Source of the DNA: Rhizobium lentis
Lineage (GTDB): Bacteria > Pseudomonadota > Alphaproteobacteria > Rhizobiales > Rhizobiaceae
Direction: 5' to 3'
Assembly: GCF_014200175.1 (NCBI RefSeq)
Contig: NZ_JACHBD010000003.1
Span: forward strand, 62,001-126,000
DNA length: 64,000 bases
The notes beneath the pieces were generated by a model that saw nothing but the letters and a program-made list of their open reading frames with translations, searched no databases and was not told the DNA's origin. The translations under genes and the position numbers were made by a program. Below, one piece after another: positions 16,822 through 26,714 of the stretch. Within the stretch, counting starts at the first letter, position 1, and each line of letters opens with the position of its first letter.

Positions 16822-19476
16822 ATGAATGTTGTAGTGGTGGAATCGCCTGCCAAGGCCAAGACGATCAACAAGTATCTGGGTTCGGGATACAAAGTGCTCG
16901 CCTCCTTCGGCCATGTGCGCGATCTGCCTGCCAAGGATGGCTCGGTCCTCCCCGATCAGGATTTCGAAATGCTCTGGGAGGTCGATGGGGCCTCGGCCAA
17001 GCGGATGAAGGACATTGCCGACGCAGTGAAATCCTCCGACGGTCTGTTTCTGGCGACCGACCCGGATCGTGAAGGCGAAGCGATTTCCTGGCACGTGCTC
17101 GACATGCTGAACAAGAAGCGGGTGCTGAACGGCAAGTCGGTCAAGCGCGTCGTCTTCAACGCGATCACCAAGAAGGCGGTGCTCGACGCGATGGCCGACC
17201 CGCGCGACATCGACGTGCCGCTGGTCGACGCCTATCTGGCGCGCCGCGCGCTCGACTATCTCGTCGGCTTCAATCTTTCGCCTGTCCTATGGCGCAAGCT
17301 GCCCGGCGCGCGTTCGGCCGGACGCGTCCAGTCGGTGGCGCTTCGTCTGGTCTGCGACCGTGAATCCGAGATCGAGCGCTTCATTTCGGAAGAATATTGG
17401 AATCTCTCCGCACTTCTGAAGACGCCGCGCGGCGACGAGTTCGAGGCAAGGCTGGTTTCGGCGAACGGCAAACGGCTGCCGCCGCGCGCCATCGGCAACG
17501 GCGAAGATGCCGGCCGCCTGAAGGCATTGCTCGAAGGCGCGAGCTATATCGTCGACACGGTCGAGGCGAAGCCGGTCAAGCGCAACCCGGGACCGCCGTT
17601 TACGACCTCGACACTGCAGCAGGCCGCCTCCTCCAATCTCGGCTTCTCCGCCTCGCGCACCATGCAGATCGCCCAGAAGCTCTATGAAGGCGTCGATATC
17701 GGCGGCGAGACGGTCGGTCTCATCACCTATATGCGAACCGACGGCGTGCAGATGGCGCCCGAGGCGATCGACGCTGCGCGGCGCGCCATCCTCGACCAGT
17801 TCGGCGAACGCTATCTGCCTGAGAAGGCGCGCTTCTATTCGACCAAGGCGAAAAACGCCCAGGAGGCGCACGAGGCGATCCGTCCGACCGATTTCTACCG
17901 CTCGCCCGATCGTCTGCGCAAATTCCTCGACGCCGATCAGATCCGGCTCTACGAGCTGATCTGGAAGCGCGGCATCGCCAGCCAGATGGCGTCCGCCGAG
18001 ATCGAGCGCACAACGGCTGAAATCACCGCCGACAACAAGGGCGAGAAGGCCGGCCTGCGTGCCGTCGGCTCGGTCATCCGCTTCGACGGCTTCATCGCCG
18101 CCTATACCGACCAGAAGGAGGACGGCGAGCAGAGCGACGACGGCGACGAGGATGGCCGCCTGCCGGAGATCAATGCGCGCGAGACGCTCGCCAAGCAGAA
18201 GATCAATTCGACGCAGCATTTCACGGAACCGCCGCCGCGTTATTCGGAAGCCTCGCTGATCAAGAAGATGGAAGAGCTCGGCATCGGTCGGCCCTCCACC
18301 TACGCGGCGACGCTGGCGACGCTGCGCGACCGCGACTATGTGACGATCGACAAGCGCAAGCTGATCCCGCAGGCCAAGGGTCGGCTGGTGACCGCCTTCC
18401 TCGAGAGCTTCTTCACCAAATATGTCGAATACGACTTCACGGCCGACCTCGAGGAAAAGCTCGACCGGATTTCGGCCGGCGAGTTGAACTGGAAGCAGGT
18501 GCTGCGCGATTTCTGGAAGGATTTCTTCGCGCAGATCGAGGACACCAAGGAATTGCGCGTCACCAACGTGCTCGATTCGCTGAACGAGGCGCTGGCGCCG
18601 CTGGTCTTCCCGAAGCGCGAAGATGGCAGCGACCCCAGGATCTGCCAGGTTTGCGGCACAGGCAACCTGTCGCTGAAGCTCGGCAAATACGGCGCCTTCG
18701 TCGGCTGCTCGAACTATCCGGAATGCAACTATACTCGCCAACTCTCCTCCGAAAACGGCGGAGAAGCGGAAGGGGCCGCCCTCAATGAGCCTAAGAACCT
18801 CGGCACCGATCCGACGACCGGCGAGGAACTGACGCTGCGTTCGGGCCGCTTCGGCCCCTATATCCAGCGCGGCGACGGCAAGGAGGCCAAACGCGCTTCG
18901 CTACCGAAAGGCTGGAAGCGGGAAGATATCGATTATGAAAAAGCGATGGCGCTGATTTCGCTGCCGCGCGATATCGGCAAACATCCCGAAACCGGCAAGA
19001 TGATTTCATCAGGCATCGGCCGTTACGGGCCATTCCTCCTGCATGATGGTTCCTACGCCAATCTGGAAACCGTCGAGGACGTGTTCTCGGTCGGCCTCAA
19101 CCGCGCCGTGACCGTCATCGCCGAAAAGGCGAACAAGGCGCCGGGCCGAGGTGCCCGTGGCACGCCGGCGGCGCTGAAGACGCTCGGTGATCATCCAGAC
19201 GGCGGCGCCATCACCGTTCGTGACGGCAAATACGGCCCCTATGTCAACTGGGGCAAGGTCAACGCGACCCTGCCGAAGGGCAAGGATCCGCAGGCTATCA
19301 CCGTCGAAGAAGCGCTGGCGCTGATCACTGAAAAGGCCGGCAAGGCCCCCGCCGGAAAGCCGGCAAGGGCAAAAGCCAAGCCGAAGGCAGCTGCGGCCGA
19401 AGCCAAGACCACCAAGACGGCCGCCAAGCCGAAGGCAACGAAGGCGAAAGCGCCGGCGAAATCGAAAAAGGGCTGA
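16822..19476 (+). CDS. topA: DNA topoisomerase I
   Basis: A type IA topoisomerase, 884 residues, that relaxes negative supercoils. The TOPRIM domain starts with VVVESPAKAKTINKYLG and has DPDREGEAISWH. The catalytic tyrosine is in TYMRTDG. One C4 zinc motif (CQVCG...CSNYPEC, about residues 610-635) is followed by two glycine-rich repeats (RSGRFGPY and RDGKYGPYVN) and a lysine/alanine-rich DNA-binding tail (KPKAAAAEAKTTKTAA). ATG 16822 gives the standard N-terminus MNVVVVESPAK. rnr follows after one base. Confidence 0.96.
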   Translation: MNVVVVESPAKAKTINKYLGSGYKVLASFGHVRDLPAKDGSVLPDQDFEMLWEVDGASAKRMKDIADAVKSSDGLFLATDPDREGEAISWHVLDMLNKKRVLNGKSVKRVVFNAITKKAVLDAMADPRDIDVPLVDAYLARRALDYLVGFNLSPVLWRKLPGARSAGRVQSVALRLVCDRESEIERFISEEYWNLSALLKTPRGDEFEARLVSANGKRLPPRAIGNGEDAGRLKALLEGASYIVDTVEAKPVKRNPGPPFTTSTLQQAASSNLGFSASRTMQIAQKLYEGVDIGGETVGLITYMRTDGVQMAPEAIDAARRAILDQFGERYLPEKARFYSTKAKNAQEAHEAIRPTDFYRSPDRLRKFLDADQIRLYELIWKRGIASQMASAEIERTTAEITADNKGEKAGLRAVGSVIRFDGFIAAYTDQKEDGEQSDDGDEDGRLPEINARETLAKQKINSTQHFTEPPPRYSEASLIKKMEELGIGRPSTYAATLATLRDRDYVTIDKRKLIPQAKGRLVTAFLESFFTKYVEYDFTADLEEKLDRISAGELNWKQVLRDFWKDFFAQIEDTKELRVTNVLDSLNEALAPLVFPKREDGSDPRICQVCGTGNLSLKLGKYGAFVGCSNYPECNYTRQLSSENGGEAEGAALNEPKNLGTDPTTGEELTLRSGRFGPYIQRGDGKEAKRASLPKGWKREDIDYEKAMALISLPRDIGKHPETGKMISSGIGRYGPFLLHDGSYANLETVEDVFSVGLNRAVTVIAEKANKAPGRGARGTPAALKTLGDHPDGGAITVRDGKYGPYVNWGKVNATLPKGKDPQAITVEEALALITEKAGKAPAGKPARAKAKPKAAAAEAKTTKTAAKPKATKAKAPAKSKKG

Positions 19477-19477
19477 A

Positions 19478-21850
19478 GTGAGCAGGACACCGCGCGAAAG
19501 AACGAACCTCGCGGGCAAACGCCCGGGCAAGATCGGCCGCGCCGGCAAGGATGCTCCCGCCGTCGAGCCGCTGAACATTATCCACGGCGCGCTGCCCTCG
19601 CGCGAGGTGATCCTGCGCTTCATCGCCGATCATCCGCAGAAGGCTTCGAAGCGTGAACTCGCCAAGGCTTTCGGGCTGAAGGGCGACAGCCGCGTCGAGC
19701 TCAAGCATCTGCTGCAGGAGCTCGAACAGGAGGGCATGCTGCAGAAGAGCCGCAAGTCGCTCATCCGTCCCGGTGCCCTTCCGCCCGTTACCGTTCTCGA
19801 TATCACCACGCGCGACAAGGACGGCGATCTCATCGGCCGGCCGGCGGAATGGCCGGAGGAGCAGGGTGTCGCCCCTGCCGTCGCCATTCGCCAGCAATCG
19901 CCGGCAGGCCGCCAGGGCAAGGGCAAGGCGCCCGTCGCCGGCCTCGGCGACCGTATCCTGGCAAAGATCTTCCCGGCCGTCGATCGCGGCGGGCCGGCCT
20001 ATACGGCGCGCATCATCAAGGTGATCGACAGGCGCCGCGGCGCCTCGATGGGGGTTTTCCGCACCGCGCCCGGCGGCGGCGGGCGGCTGCTGCCGATCGA
20101 GCGGCGCGGCGAGGAGATGGTGATCGATCCCGATTTCACCGGGGGTGCCGCGGATGGCGACCTGGTCGAGGTCGAAATCGCCCGGCTCGGCCGCTTCGGC
20201 CTGCCGCGCGCCAAGGTTCTGTCCGTCGTCGGCTCCGTCGGCTCGGAAAAGGCGATCTCGATGATCGCCATCCATGCCCATGGCATCCCGCATGTCTTTC
20301 CCCCCGCCGTCATGGCCGAGGCGGAAGCGGCAAAACCGGCGACGATGTCGCATCGTGAGGACTGGCGCGACGTGCCGCTGATCACCATCGATCCGGCCGA
20401 CGCCAAGGATCATGACGACGCCGTCTATGCCGAGCTCGACCCCTCCCCCGACAATCCCGGCGGCGTCATCGTCACCGTCGCGATCGCCGACGTCTCCTGG
20501 TATGTCCGGCCCAATTCGCCGCTCGACCGCGAGGCGCTGAAGCGCGGCAACTCGGTCTATTTCCCGGATCGGGTCGTGCCGATGCTGCCGGAGCGAATCT
20601 CCAACGATCTCTGCTCGCTGAAGGAAGGCGTCGACCGCCCGGCGCTTGCGGTGCGCATGAGCTTCTCCGGCGAAGGCCGCAAGATCGGCCATACGTTTCA
20701 TCGCATCATGATGAAGAGCGCCGCCAAGCTTTCCTACCAGCAGGCGCAGGCGGCGATTGACGGCAAGCCCGATGACAAGACCGGACCGATGCTCGAGCCG
20801 ATCCTGAAGCCGCTCTGGCACGCCTATGAGGTGATGAAACGCGGACGCGACCGGCGTCAGCCGCTGGAACTCGACATGCCGGAGCGCAAGATCCTGCTGA
20901 AGCCCGACGGCACGGTCGATCGTGTCTTCGTGCCGCCGCGGCTCGACGCGCACAAGCTGATCGAGGAGATGATGATCCAGGCGAACGTCGCCGCCGCCGA
21001 GACGCTGGAAAAGAAGCGCCAGGCCCTGGTCTACCGCATCCATGACGCCCCGACGCTGGCCAAGCAGGAAGTCCTGCGCGAGTTCCTGGCGACCCTCGGC
21101 ATCTCGCTCGCCAAAGGCGGCAACGTGCGCGCCAATAGCTTCAACGGCATTCTGGCGAAGGCGGAGGGCACGGCGCACCAGACCATGGTCAACGAGATGG
21201 TGCTGCGCTCGCAGAGCCAGGCGATCTACAGCCCTGAGAATATCGGCCATTTCGGCCTCAACCTGATGAAGTACGCCCACTTCACCTCACCGATTCGCCG
21301 CTACGCCGATCTCATCGTGCATCGCGCGCTCGTCGGCTCGCTCGGCTTCGGCGAGGGCGGCATCACGCCGGACGAAGAAGCCGCTCTCGACGATATCGCC
21401 GCCGAAATTTCGACCTTCGAGCGCCGGGCGATGGCGGCCGAGCGCGAGACCATCGACCGGCTGATCGCCCATCACTTGAGCACCCGGGTCGGCGAGGAAT
21501 TTGCCGGCCGTGTCTCGGGGGTGACGAAATCCGGGCTTTTCATCGTTCTGCCGGACTATGGCGCCGATGGTTTCGTCCCCATATCGACGCTCGGCAGCGA
21601 CTATTTCATCTATGACGAGGCGCATCAGGCGCTCTCGGGTGAACGCACGGGGCTCGGCTATCGGCTCGGCGACAGCGTTACCGTGAAGCTTGCCGAGGCG
21701 ATACCGCTTGCCGGCGCTTTGCGTTTCGAAATGCTGAGCGAGGGGCGCGAGATGCCGACGGCGATGCGCTCCTTCCACAAGGCCGGCCGCCGCGACAGAG
21801 GCGAGGTCCGCAAAAAGCCCGGCACGAGGCCGCCGCGCGGACGGCGTTAA
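19478..21850 (+). CDS. rnr: Ribonuclease R
   Basis: A 3'-5' exoribonuclease of the RNB family, 790 residues, that degrades structured RNA. It has an N-terminal winged-helix region (about residues 40-95), cold-shock-like domains, an RNB catalytic core with DAKDHDDAVYAE acidic residues, a C-terminal S1 domain (about 670-750) and a basic tail. GTG at 19478 is the only start before the conserved region and lies one base past the topA stop, so the genes are co-transcribed. Confidence 0.94.
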   Translation: MSRTPRERTNLAGKRPGKIGRAGKDAPAVEPLNIIHGALPSREVILRFIADHPQKASKRELAKAFGLKGDSRVELKHLLQELEQEGMLQKSRKSLIRPGALPPVTVLDITTRDKDGDLIGRPAEWPEEQGVAPAVAIRQQSPAGRQGKGKAPVAGLGDRILAKIFPAVDRGGPAYTARIIKVIDRRRGASMGVFRTAPGGGGRLLPIERRGEEMVIDPDFTGGAADGDLVEVEIARLGRFGLPRAKVLSVVGSVGSEKAISMIAIHAHGIPHVFPPAVMAEAEAAKPATMSHREDWRDVPLITIDPADAKDHDDAVYAELDPSPDNPGGVIVTVAIADVSWYVRPNSPLDREALKRGNSVYFPDRVVPMLPERISNDLCSLKEGVDRPALAVRMSFSGEGRKIGHTFHRIMMKSAAKLSYQQAQAAIDGKPDDKTGPMLEPILKPLWHAYEVMKRGRDRRQPLELDMPERKILLKPDGTVDRVFVPPRLDAHKLIEEMMIQANVAAAETLEKKRQALVYRIHDAPTLAKQEVLREFLATLGISLAKGGNVRANSFNGILAKAEGTAHQTMVNEMVLRSQSQAIYSPENIGHFGLNLMKYAHFTSPIRRYADLIVHRALVGSLGFGEGGITPDEEAALDDIAAEISTFERRAMAAERETIDRLIAHHLSTRVGEEFAGRVSGVTKSGLFIVLPDYGADGFVPISTLGSDYFIYDEAHQALSGERTGLGYRLGDSVTVKLAEAIPLAGALRFEMLSEGREMPTAMRSFHKAGRRDRGEVRKKPGTRPPRGRR

Positions 21851-21913
21851 TGCATCTCCAGCATCGAGCCTGATTCAGGAGCCCTACGCTTTCGGGCTGA
21901 AAAGGAACATGCG

Positions 21914-22366
21914 ATGGGCACACAGACCGATCCGACGGTCCGCTACGGGGGCACGCCCGAGAACGAACGTCCGCTCCGGCGCTCGATCCTGCGCGGGCTG
22001 ATGAACCGCTGTCCGGCCTGCGGCGAAGGCAAGCTCTTTCGCGCTTTCCTGAAACCGGTCGATCACTGCGCTGCCTGCGGCGAGGCGATGCATCATCATC
22101 GCGCCGACGATCTGCCGCCCTATATCGTCATCCTCGTCCTCGGCCATGTCCTCGTCGGTGGTTACATGTTGACCGACATGGCCTTCGTTCTGCCGGTTTG
22201 GGTTCATCTCGCCATCTGGGCGCCGATCACCATCGTCACCGCGCTTGCCTCGATCCAGCCGATCAAAGGCGGCGTCATCGGCCTGCAATGGGCGCTGCGC
22301 ATGCACGGTTTCGGCGGGGAGAGCGATGGCCCCGATGATTACGACCTTTCCCGGCGGCCGGATTGA
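21914..22366 (+). CDS. DUF983 family membrane protein
   Basis: A 150-residue protein with two zinc-finger-like pairs near the N-terminus (CPACGEGKLF and CAACGEAM, about residues 35-60), a HHH run, and two membrane helices (about 75-125). This is the DUF983 pattern, a family of unknown function. It lies 63 bp downstream of rnr and probably in the same transcript. A metal-binding role is inferred from the cysteines only. Confidence 0.8.
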   Translation: MGTQTDPTVRYGGTPENERPLRRSILRGLMNRCPACGEGKLFRAFLKPVDHCAACGEAMHHHRADDLPPYIVILVLGHVLVGGYMLTDMAFVLPVWVHLAIWAPITIVTALASIQPIKGGVIGLQWALRMHGFGGESDGPDDYDLSRRPD

Positions 22367-22622
22367 ATGCCTTCACCTTCCAGACATATTTAACGTGTAG
22401 TGGCTGCCCTCCACCGACCACTACCGACACGCGGGCGTCGTCGATCCTCAACGACTTGACATGGTAAGCTTTTCTTGTCTGAACAGGCTTTACATTCTGC
22501 AGGCGGTCACTCACATCGGAAATACTGCGAAACGCTGCTCGTCACCAGGATTTGGCACGTCCGTGTCTTTCTATGCGGAGCGACCGGCCGATTCGCTCGC
22601 GAAGCTTTCTAAGGATGGATAA

Positions 22623-23807
22623 ATGTCTCAGCCGAGAAACGGCACACCGGGCGATGTCGAAGAAATCCATTGGCCTTCTCTGGTGGCAGCCATCTCGTCC
22701 ATATCAGCCGTCGGCATCGCAATCGGTCTCGGACTTCCGCTGCTCAGCATCATCCTCGAAAAACGCGGCATCTCATCGACCCTGATCGGGCTCAATACCG
22801 CGATGGCAGGCATCGCGGCGATGGCCGCCGCGCCTGTTACCACCAAGCTCGCCCATACATACGGTGTTGCACCGACAATGCTGTGGGCTGTGCTGATTTC
22901 GGCGCTCAGCGCGCTCGGTTTCTATTATGCCCAGGATTTCTGGATGTGGTTTCCGCTGCGTTTCGCCTTCCACGGCGCAACGACGACGCTGTTCATCCTC
23001 TCCGAATTCTGGATCAATGCCGCCTCGCCGCCGTCCAAGCGCGGCTTCGTTCTCGGCATTTATGCGACCGTGCTTTCGCTGGGCTTTGCTGCCGGGCCGC
23101 TGCTGTTTTCGTTACTCGGCAGCGATGGCATCTTCCCCTTCCTGGTCGGCGCTGGCGCCATCCTGCTTGCCGCCATTCCGATCTACATCGCCCGCTACGA
23201 GAGCCCGATCCTGGAAGAAAAGCCGGAGCTGCATTTCATGCGCTACGTTTTCCTGGTTCCGACGGCGACCGCGGCGGTTTTCATCTTCGGCGCCGTGGAA
23301 GCCGGCGGGCTGTCGCTTTTCCCAATCTTTGCCGTGCGCGCCCATTTTACCGAATCGCAGGCCGCACTTCTGCTGACCATGATGGGCGTCGGCAACGTCA
23401 TCTTTCAGATCCCGCTCGGCCTGCTTTCCGACCGCATCCCCGACAAGCGGCCGCTTCTCGCCGGCATGGCGCTGATGGGCTTCACCGGCTCGATGATGCT
23501 GCCGTTGCTGGTCGACAACTGGCTGCTGATGGCCGGACTCCTGCTTTTCTGGGGCGGCTGCGTCTCCGGCCTCTATACGGTCGGCCTCAGCCATCTCGGC
23601 TCGCGTCTGACCGGTTCCGATCTAGCGGCGGCCAATGCCGCCTTCGTCTTCTGTTATGCGATGGGAACCGTGGCCGGGCCGCAGGCGATCGGCGCAGCAA
23701 TCGATGTCGCCGGAAATAACGGTTTCGCCTGGGCGATTGCCGCCTTCTTCGGCTTTTACGCCATGCTTTCCGGCATCAGATTGATGTTCATTCGAAAACG
23801 GACTTGA
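22623..23807 (+). CDS. Major facilitator superfamily transporter
   Basis: A 394-residue inner-membrane transporter with about 12 hydrophobic helices and a long central loop near residues 195-205 (ARYESPILEEKPE). It carries an MFS-like loop after helix 8 (GLLSDRIPDKRPLL). It resembles the YcaD/UMF1-like export-type group, but the substrate cannot be inferred. The gap before it (22367-22622) holds no gene that I can support. The rpmG promoter overlaps its last codons. Confidence 0.82.
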   Translation: MSQPRNGTPGDVEEIHWPSLVAAISSISAVGIAIGLGLPLLSIILEKRGISSTLIGLNTAMAGIAAMAAAPVTTKLAHTYGVAPTMLWAVLISALSALGFYYAQDFWMWFPLRFAFHGATTTLFILSEFWINAASPPSKRGFVLGIYATVLSLGFAAGPLLFSLLGSDGIFPFLVGAGAILLAAIPIYIARYESPILEEKPELHFMRYVFLVPTATAAVFIFGAVEAGGLSLFPIFAVRAHFTESQAALLLTMMGVGNVIFQIPLGLLSDRIPDKRPLLAGMALMGFTGSMMLPLLVDNWLLMAGLLLFWGGCVSGLYTVGLSHLGSRLTGSDLAAANAAFVFCYAMGTVAGPQAIGAAIDVAGNNGFAWAIAAFFGFYAMLSGIRLMFIRKRT

Positions 23808-23831
23808 CTTTTCGGGCGGGATTCGTAGTTT
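23803..23831 (+). promoter_or_regulatory. rpmG promoter
   Basis: CTTGAC (23803-23808), a 17-bp spacer, then TAGTTT (23826-23831). The -35 is a perfect rhizobial match and overlaps the last codons of the transporter gene. Transcription would start near 23838, giving a leader of about 63 nt before rpmG. Confidence 0.6.
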
Positions 23832-23900
23832 CGCGCCAGAATTTGCCGTGGAGCCCGATCCGGCTTCCACGGCTTTCATTTTCTTAAAGGCAGGACGACC

Positions 23901-24068
23901 ATGGCCAAGGCTACAACAATCAAGATCAAGCTGCTGTCGACAGCCGACACCGGTTTCTTCTACGTCACGACGAAGAACAGCCGTACGATGACGGACAAGA
24001 TGACGAAGACGAAGTATGACCCGATTGCTAAGAAGCATGTCGAGTTCAAGGAAACCAAGATCAAGTAA
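23901..24068 (+). CDS. rpmG: 50S ribosomal protein L33
   Basis: A 55-residue protein, [20 protein letters not shown] at the start and ending [10 protein letters not shown], diagnostic of L33. This is the cysteine-free (zinc-independent) form: no CxxC pairs are present. It has its own promoter upstream and a terminator 22 bp downstream, so it is a single-gene unit. Confidence 0.97.
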   Translation: MAKATTIKIKLLSTADTGFFYVTTKNSRTMTDKMTKTKYDPIAKKHVEFKETKIK

Positions 24069-24089
24069 TCACTTGGCCTAACGGATTTC

Positions 24090-24122
24090 AAAAAGCGCGC
24101 GCTCTCGGGTTGCGCGTTTTTT
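24090..24122 (+). terminator. Rho-independent terminator of rpmG
   Basis: AAAAAGCGCGC pairs with GCGCGTTTTTT with one bulged base, followed by a T run. It begins 22 bp after the rpmG stop. Confidence 0.85.
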
Positions 24123-24169
24123 ATTGTCCGGAACGATTGCGTTTGAGAGATGATAGCGCAAACAAGAAA

Positions 24170-24279
24170 CGCCGCCCTTCCATTTTCGGGAAGTGACGGC
24201 GTTTTCCTGAAAGGGGGTCGGCCAGCATGCAAAACGGCACGAGGAACCGTTATGACTTGCCTACCAGCCGACCGACCCC
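24170..24279. other. Structured non-coding segment between convergent rpmG and pleD
   Basis: The gap 24069-24817 (749 bp) holds no supportable gene but clear secondary-structure potential. One hairpin is CGCCG...TTCC/GGAA...CGGCG (24170-24201), followed by TTTTCC. Another is GGGGTCGG (24214-24221) pairing with CCGACCCC (24272-24279), enclosing an inner AACGG/CCGTT hairpin. A shortened relative of the first hairpin recurs near 24539-24570 (GCCGCCCTTCC...GGTGACGCCG). It could be a small RNA or processing signals. The strand is undetermined. Confidence 0.35.
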
Positions 24280-24782
24280 ACGACCCAGGAGATGCGGCGG
24301 ACCTGAGCATCATGGGGTATCGGACAGCTCCTCCATGGGAGCGCTTCTGTTATGAAGCCGATAATTTGCGCAGAAATGAAAGAAAATCAACAAATTCTTA
24401 ATGATGAATTTTCTCAGCTTGATTCTATGGTTAAAAGTCCAGTTTTGGCACACACAAAGATTTGACGCCTCTGCTTGCCTCAGAAGCCTAGTGCCGAACG
24501 CCCAGAAGATATTCGACAATATAACTTAATAACTTAAGCCGCCCTTCCCCTTACGTGAGGTGACGCCGCCGCACTCTATTTGACCCTCTTGTCAGCAGAC
24601 ATTCTTTTATAGTCCCCATTTCATTCCGAGCGCCGCCCGGCATTCCGGAAACTGTCGCACGCCGCAGTTATCCACAGCAACGCCTGGAGTCCATTTTTGG
24701 GCCATTGAGTTGCAAATTTTTAGGGCTGCGTCGCGTCGGCGAAGCTTAAAAATCGGTAATAATTCGCTTACGGCGGTGGAAA

Positions 24783-24811
24783 ACCCGCAAACAGCCGTAG
24801 AGGGTGCGGGT
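24783..24811 (-). terminator. Possible pleD terminator
   Basis: ACCCGCA and TGCGGGT form a 7-bp stem with a 15-base loop just after the pleD stop on the minus strand, followed by a short TTTCC tail. A weak terminator. Confidence 0.4.
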
Positions 24812-24817
24812 GATTCG

Positions 24818-26191
24818 TCACGCAGCCGCGGCAACCACACGATTGCGGCCGGTATTCTTGGCTTCGTAAAGAGCAAGATCAGCCTGCTTCATCAGCTGGT
24901 CCGGAGTCAGGACCGAGCCCATCCGCGAGGCGATGCCGAAGGAAGCGGTGACTTTCAGCGCTTCTCCGGAGTGCTTCAGCATGAAAGGGGCACTCTCGAC
25001 CGCAGCGCGCAAGCGCTCGGCGACAGCGGCAGCCACTTCCGGCGATGTGTCCGGCATGGCGACAACGAACTCTTCCCCGCCGTAGCGGCAGGCGAGATCG
25101 GCGCCGCGAATGGTCGAACGGACGCGGTTTGCGAATTCGCGCAGGACTTCGTCGCCGCCGTCATGGCCATAAGTGTCGTTCACCTGCTTGAAACGGTCGA
25201 TATCGGTGATCAGCACCGAAAGCGGACGGCCCCGCGCCATCGAGCGATTGAAGAGCACGCTCAGGTGATTGTCGAGATAGCGCCTGTTGTAAAGGCCGGT
25301 CAGGGGGTCGGTCACGGCAAGCTCGATCGTCTGCTTGACGCTGGCGCGCAAACGGTCGTTATAGCGCTTGCGACGGATCTGCGTCAGGCTGCGGGCGACC
25401 AGCTCGTTCGGATCGACCGGACGGATGATGTAATCGTTGACGCCGAGATCGAGGGCGCGCACGACCATCTCATCAGCCCCCTGCTCGGTGATGATCAGGA
25501 TCGGCAGGAAGCGTGTGCGCTCCAGCGACCGCAGTTGCGAGCAGAGGCGAAGCGGATCGTAATCGTCGAAATTGGCGTTGACGATGACGAGGTCGAAGAC
25601 GTTCTCGGCTGCTTCGAAAAGAGCTGCCTGCGGATCGGAGAGGGCGAGCACATCGGCGACGGGCTTCAGCGCCCTGACGATGCGTTCCTGCGAATTGGCG
25701 CGGCCATCGACCAGCAGCACCTGGCCGGCCTCGTCGGCGCGACCCTCGCCTGTTCGCATCAGATCACCCATGCCCATCGTATGGGCGGTGTCGGCGCGGA
25801 TGCGCAGCTCATCGCTCAACGTTTTCAGCCGCAGCAGGCTCTTTACCCGGGAGATCAGCTGCAGATCATTGACCGGTTTGGTGAGGAAATCGTCGGCGCC
25901 GGCCTTCAGGCCACGCACGCGGTCGGCCGGCTGGTCTAGCGCGGTGACCATGACAACGGGGATATGGGCGGTCTTCTTGCTGGCCTTCAGCCGCTCGCAG
26001 ACCTCGAAACCATCGATGCCGGGCATCATGATGTCGAGCAGGATCAGATCGACCTGATTGCGCTCGCAGATTGCCAGCGCCTCGTGGCCGTCGGCGGCGG
26101 TCATCACGTCGAAATACTCCGCGAGCAGCCGCGCTTCGAGCAGCTTCACGTTGGCCGGAATATCGTCAACCACCAGTATTCGCGCAGTCAT
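24818..26191 (-). CDS. pleD: PleD-type response regulator diguanylate cyclase
   Basis: A 457-residue protein with two receiver domains (about 1-120 and 150-270) and a C-terminal GGDEF domain. Asp53 in LLDIMMPG is the phosphoacceptor, at the same number as in Caulobacter PleD. The active site reads GGEEF, and the inhibitory I-site RGAD lies just before it, so the enzyme should make c-di-GMP and be product-inhibited. It is activated by the PleC/DivJ pathway in Caulobacter. It lies 18 bp after divK, the order found in Caulobacter. Confidence 0.93.
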   Translation of the reverse strand: MTARILVVDDIPANVKLLEARLLAEYFDVMTAADGHEALAICERNQVDLILLDIMMPGIDGFEVCERLKASKKTAHIPVVMVTALDQPADRVRGLKAGADDFLTKPVNDLQLISRVKSLLRLKTLSDELRIRADTAHTMGMGDLMRTGEGRADEAGQVLLVDGRANSQERIVRALKPVADVLALSDPQAALFEAAENVFDLVIVNANFDDYDPLRLCSQLRSLERTRFLPILIITEQGADEMVVRALDLGVNDYIIRPVDPNELVARSLTQIRRKRYNDRLRASVKQTIELAVTDPLTGLYNRRYLDNHLSVLFNRSMARGRPLSVLITDIDRFKQVNDTYGHDGGDEVLREFANRVRSTIRGADLACRYGGEEFVVAMPDTSPEVAAAVAERLRAAVESAPFMLKHSGEALKVTASFGIASRMGSVLTPDQLMKQADLALYEAKNTGRNRVVAAAA

Positions 26192-26209
26192 AAGCGTCTT
26201 TCCGATGCG

Positions 26210-26581
26210 TCAGGCATCGCCCAGATAGGTCTTGATCGTCTCGATGAATTTCGGAACCGAGATCGGCTTGGAAACATAGGCCTCGCAGCCGCCCTGGCGG
26301 ATCCGCTCCTCGTCGCCCTTCATTGCGAAAGCCGTGACGGCGATGACGGGAATCACGTGCAGCTCATCGTCTTCTTTCAGCCATTTGGTGACTTCCAGGC
26401 CGGAGACCTCGGGAAGCTGGATATCCATGAGGATCAGGTCGGGGCGATGCTTGCGCGCCAGATCGAGCGCCTCCATGCCGTTTCGCGTCTGGATCGTGGT
26501 ATAGCCGGACGCCTCGATGAGGTCGCGAAAGAGCTTCATGTTGAGCTCGTTATCTTCTACAATCATCACCTGTTTGGGCAT
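26210..26581 (-). CDS. divK: Cell-cycle response regulator DivK
   Basis: A 123-residue single receiver domain with no output domain. The acidic pocket is EDN near residues 9-11, the phosphoacceptor is Asp53 in LMDIQLPE, and the switch residues are in [11 protein letters not shown] and Lys in SKPIS. DivK connects the DivJ/PleC kinases to CckA-CtrA in alphaproteobacterial cell-cycle control. It is the first gene of the divK-pleD pair and divergent from the DUF3572 gene. Confidence 0.95.
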   Translation of the reverse strand: MPKQVMIVEDNELNMKLFRDLIEASGYTTIQTRNGMEALDLARKHRPDLILMDIQLPEVSGLEVTKWLKEDDELHVIPVIAVTAFAMKGDEERIRQGGCEAYVSKPISVPKFIETIKTYLGDA

Positions 26582-26714
26582 GACAAGCTGTCCCTACGTC
26601 CGTTCGCGAAACGGTTCGTCCCATGATCAAGACACATGCGGATGAAGAGCTCCGTGAAACCGATAGCGCACGCTAGCGGTATTTGGTTGAAGAAAAGGTA
26701 ACTTACCCCTCGAA

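Noticed and set aside
24150-24401. Possible 83-codon gene in the rpmG-pleD gap
   Set aside because: It runs through the predicted stem structures, lacks a ribosome site, and has no recognisable domain or signal peptide.
24668-24676. Perfect 9-mer DnaA-box sequence (another at 60335-60343)
   Set aside because: Single isolated copies with no clustering, no AT-rich unwinding region and no replication genes next to them; two in 64 kb is close to chance.
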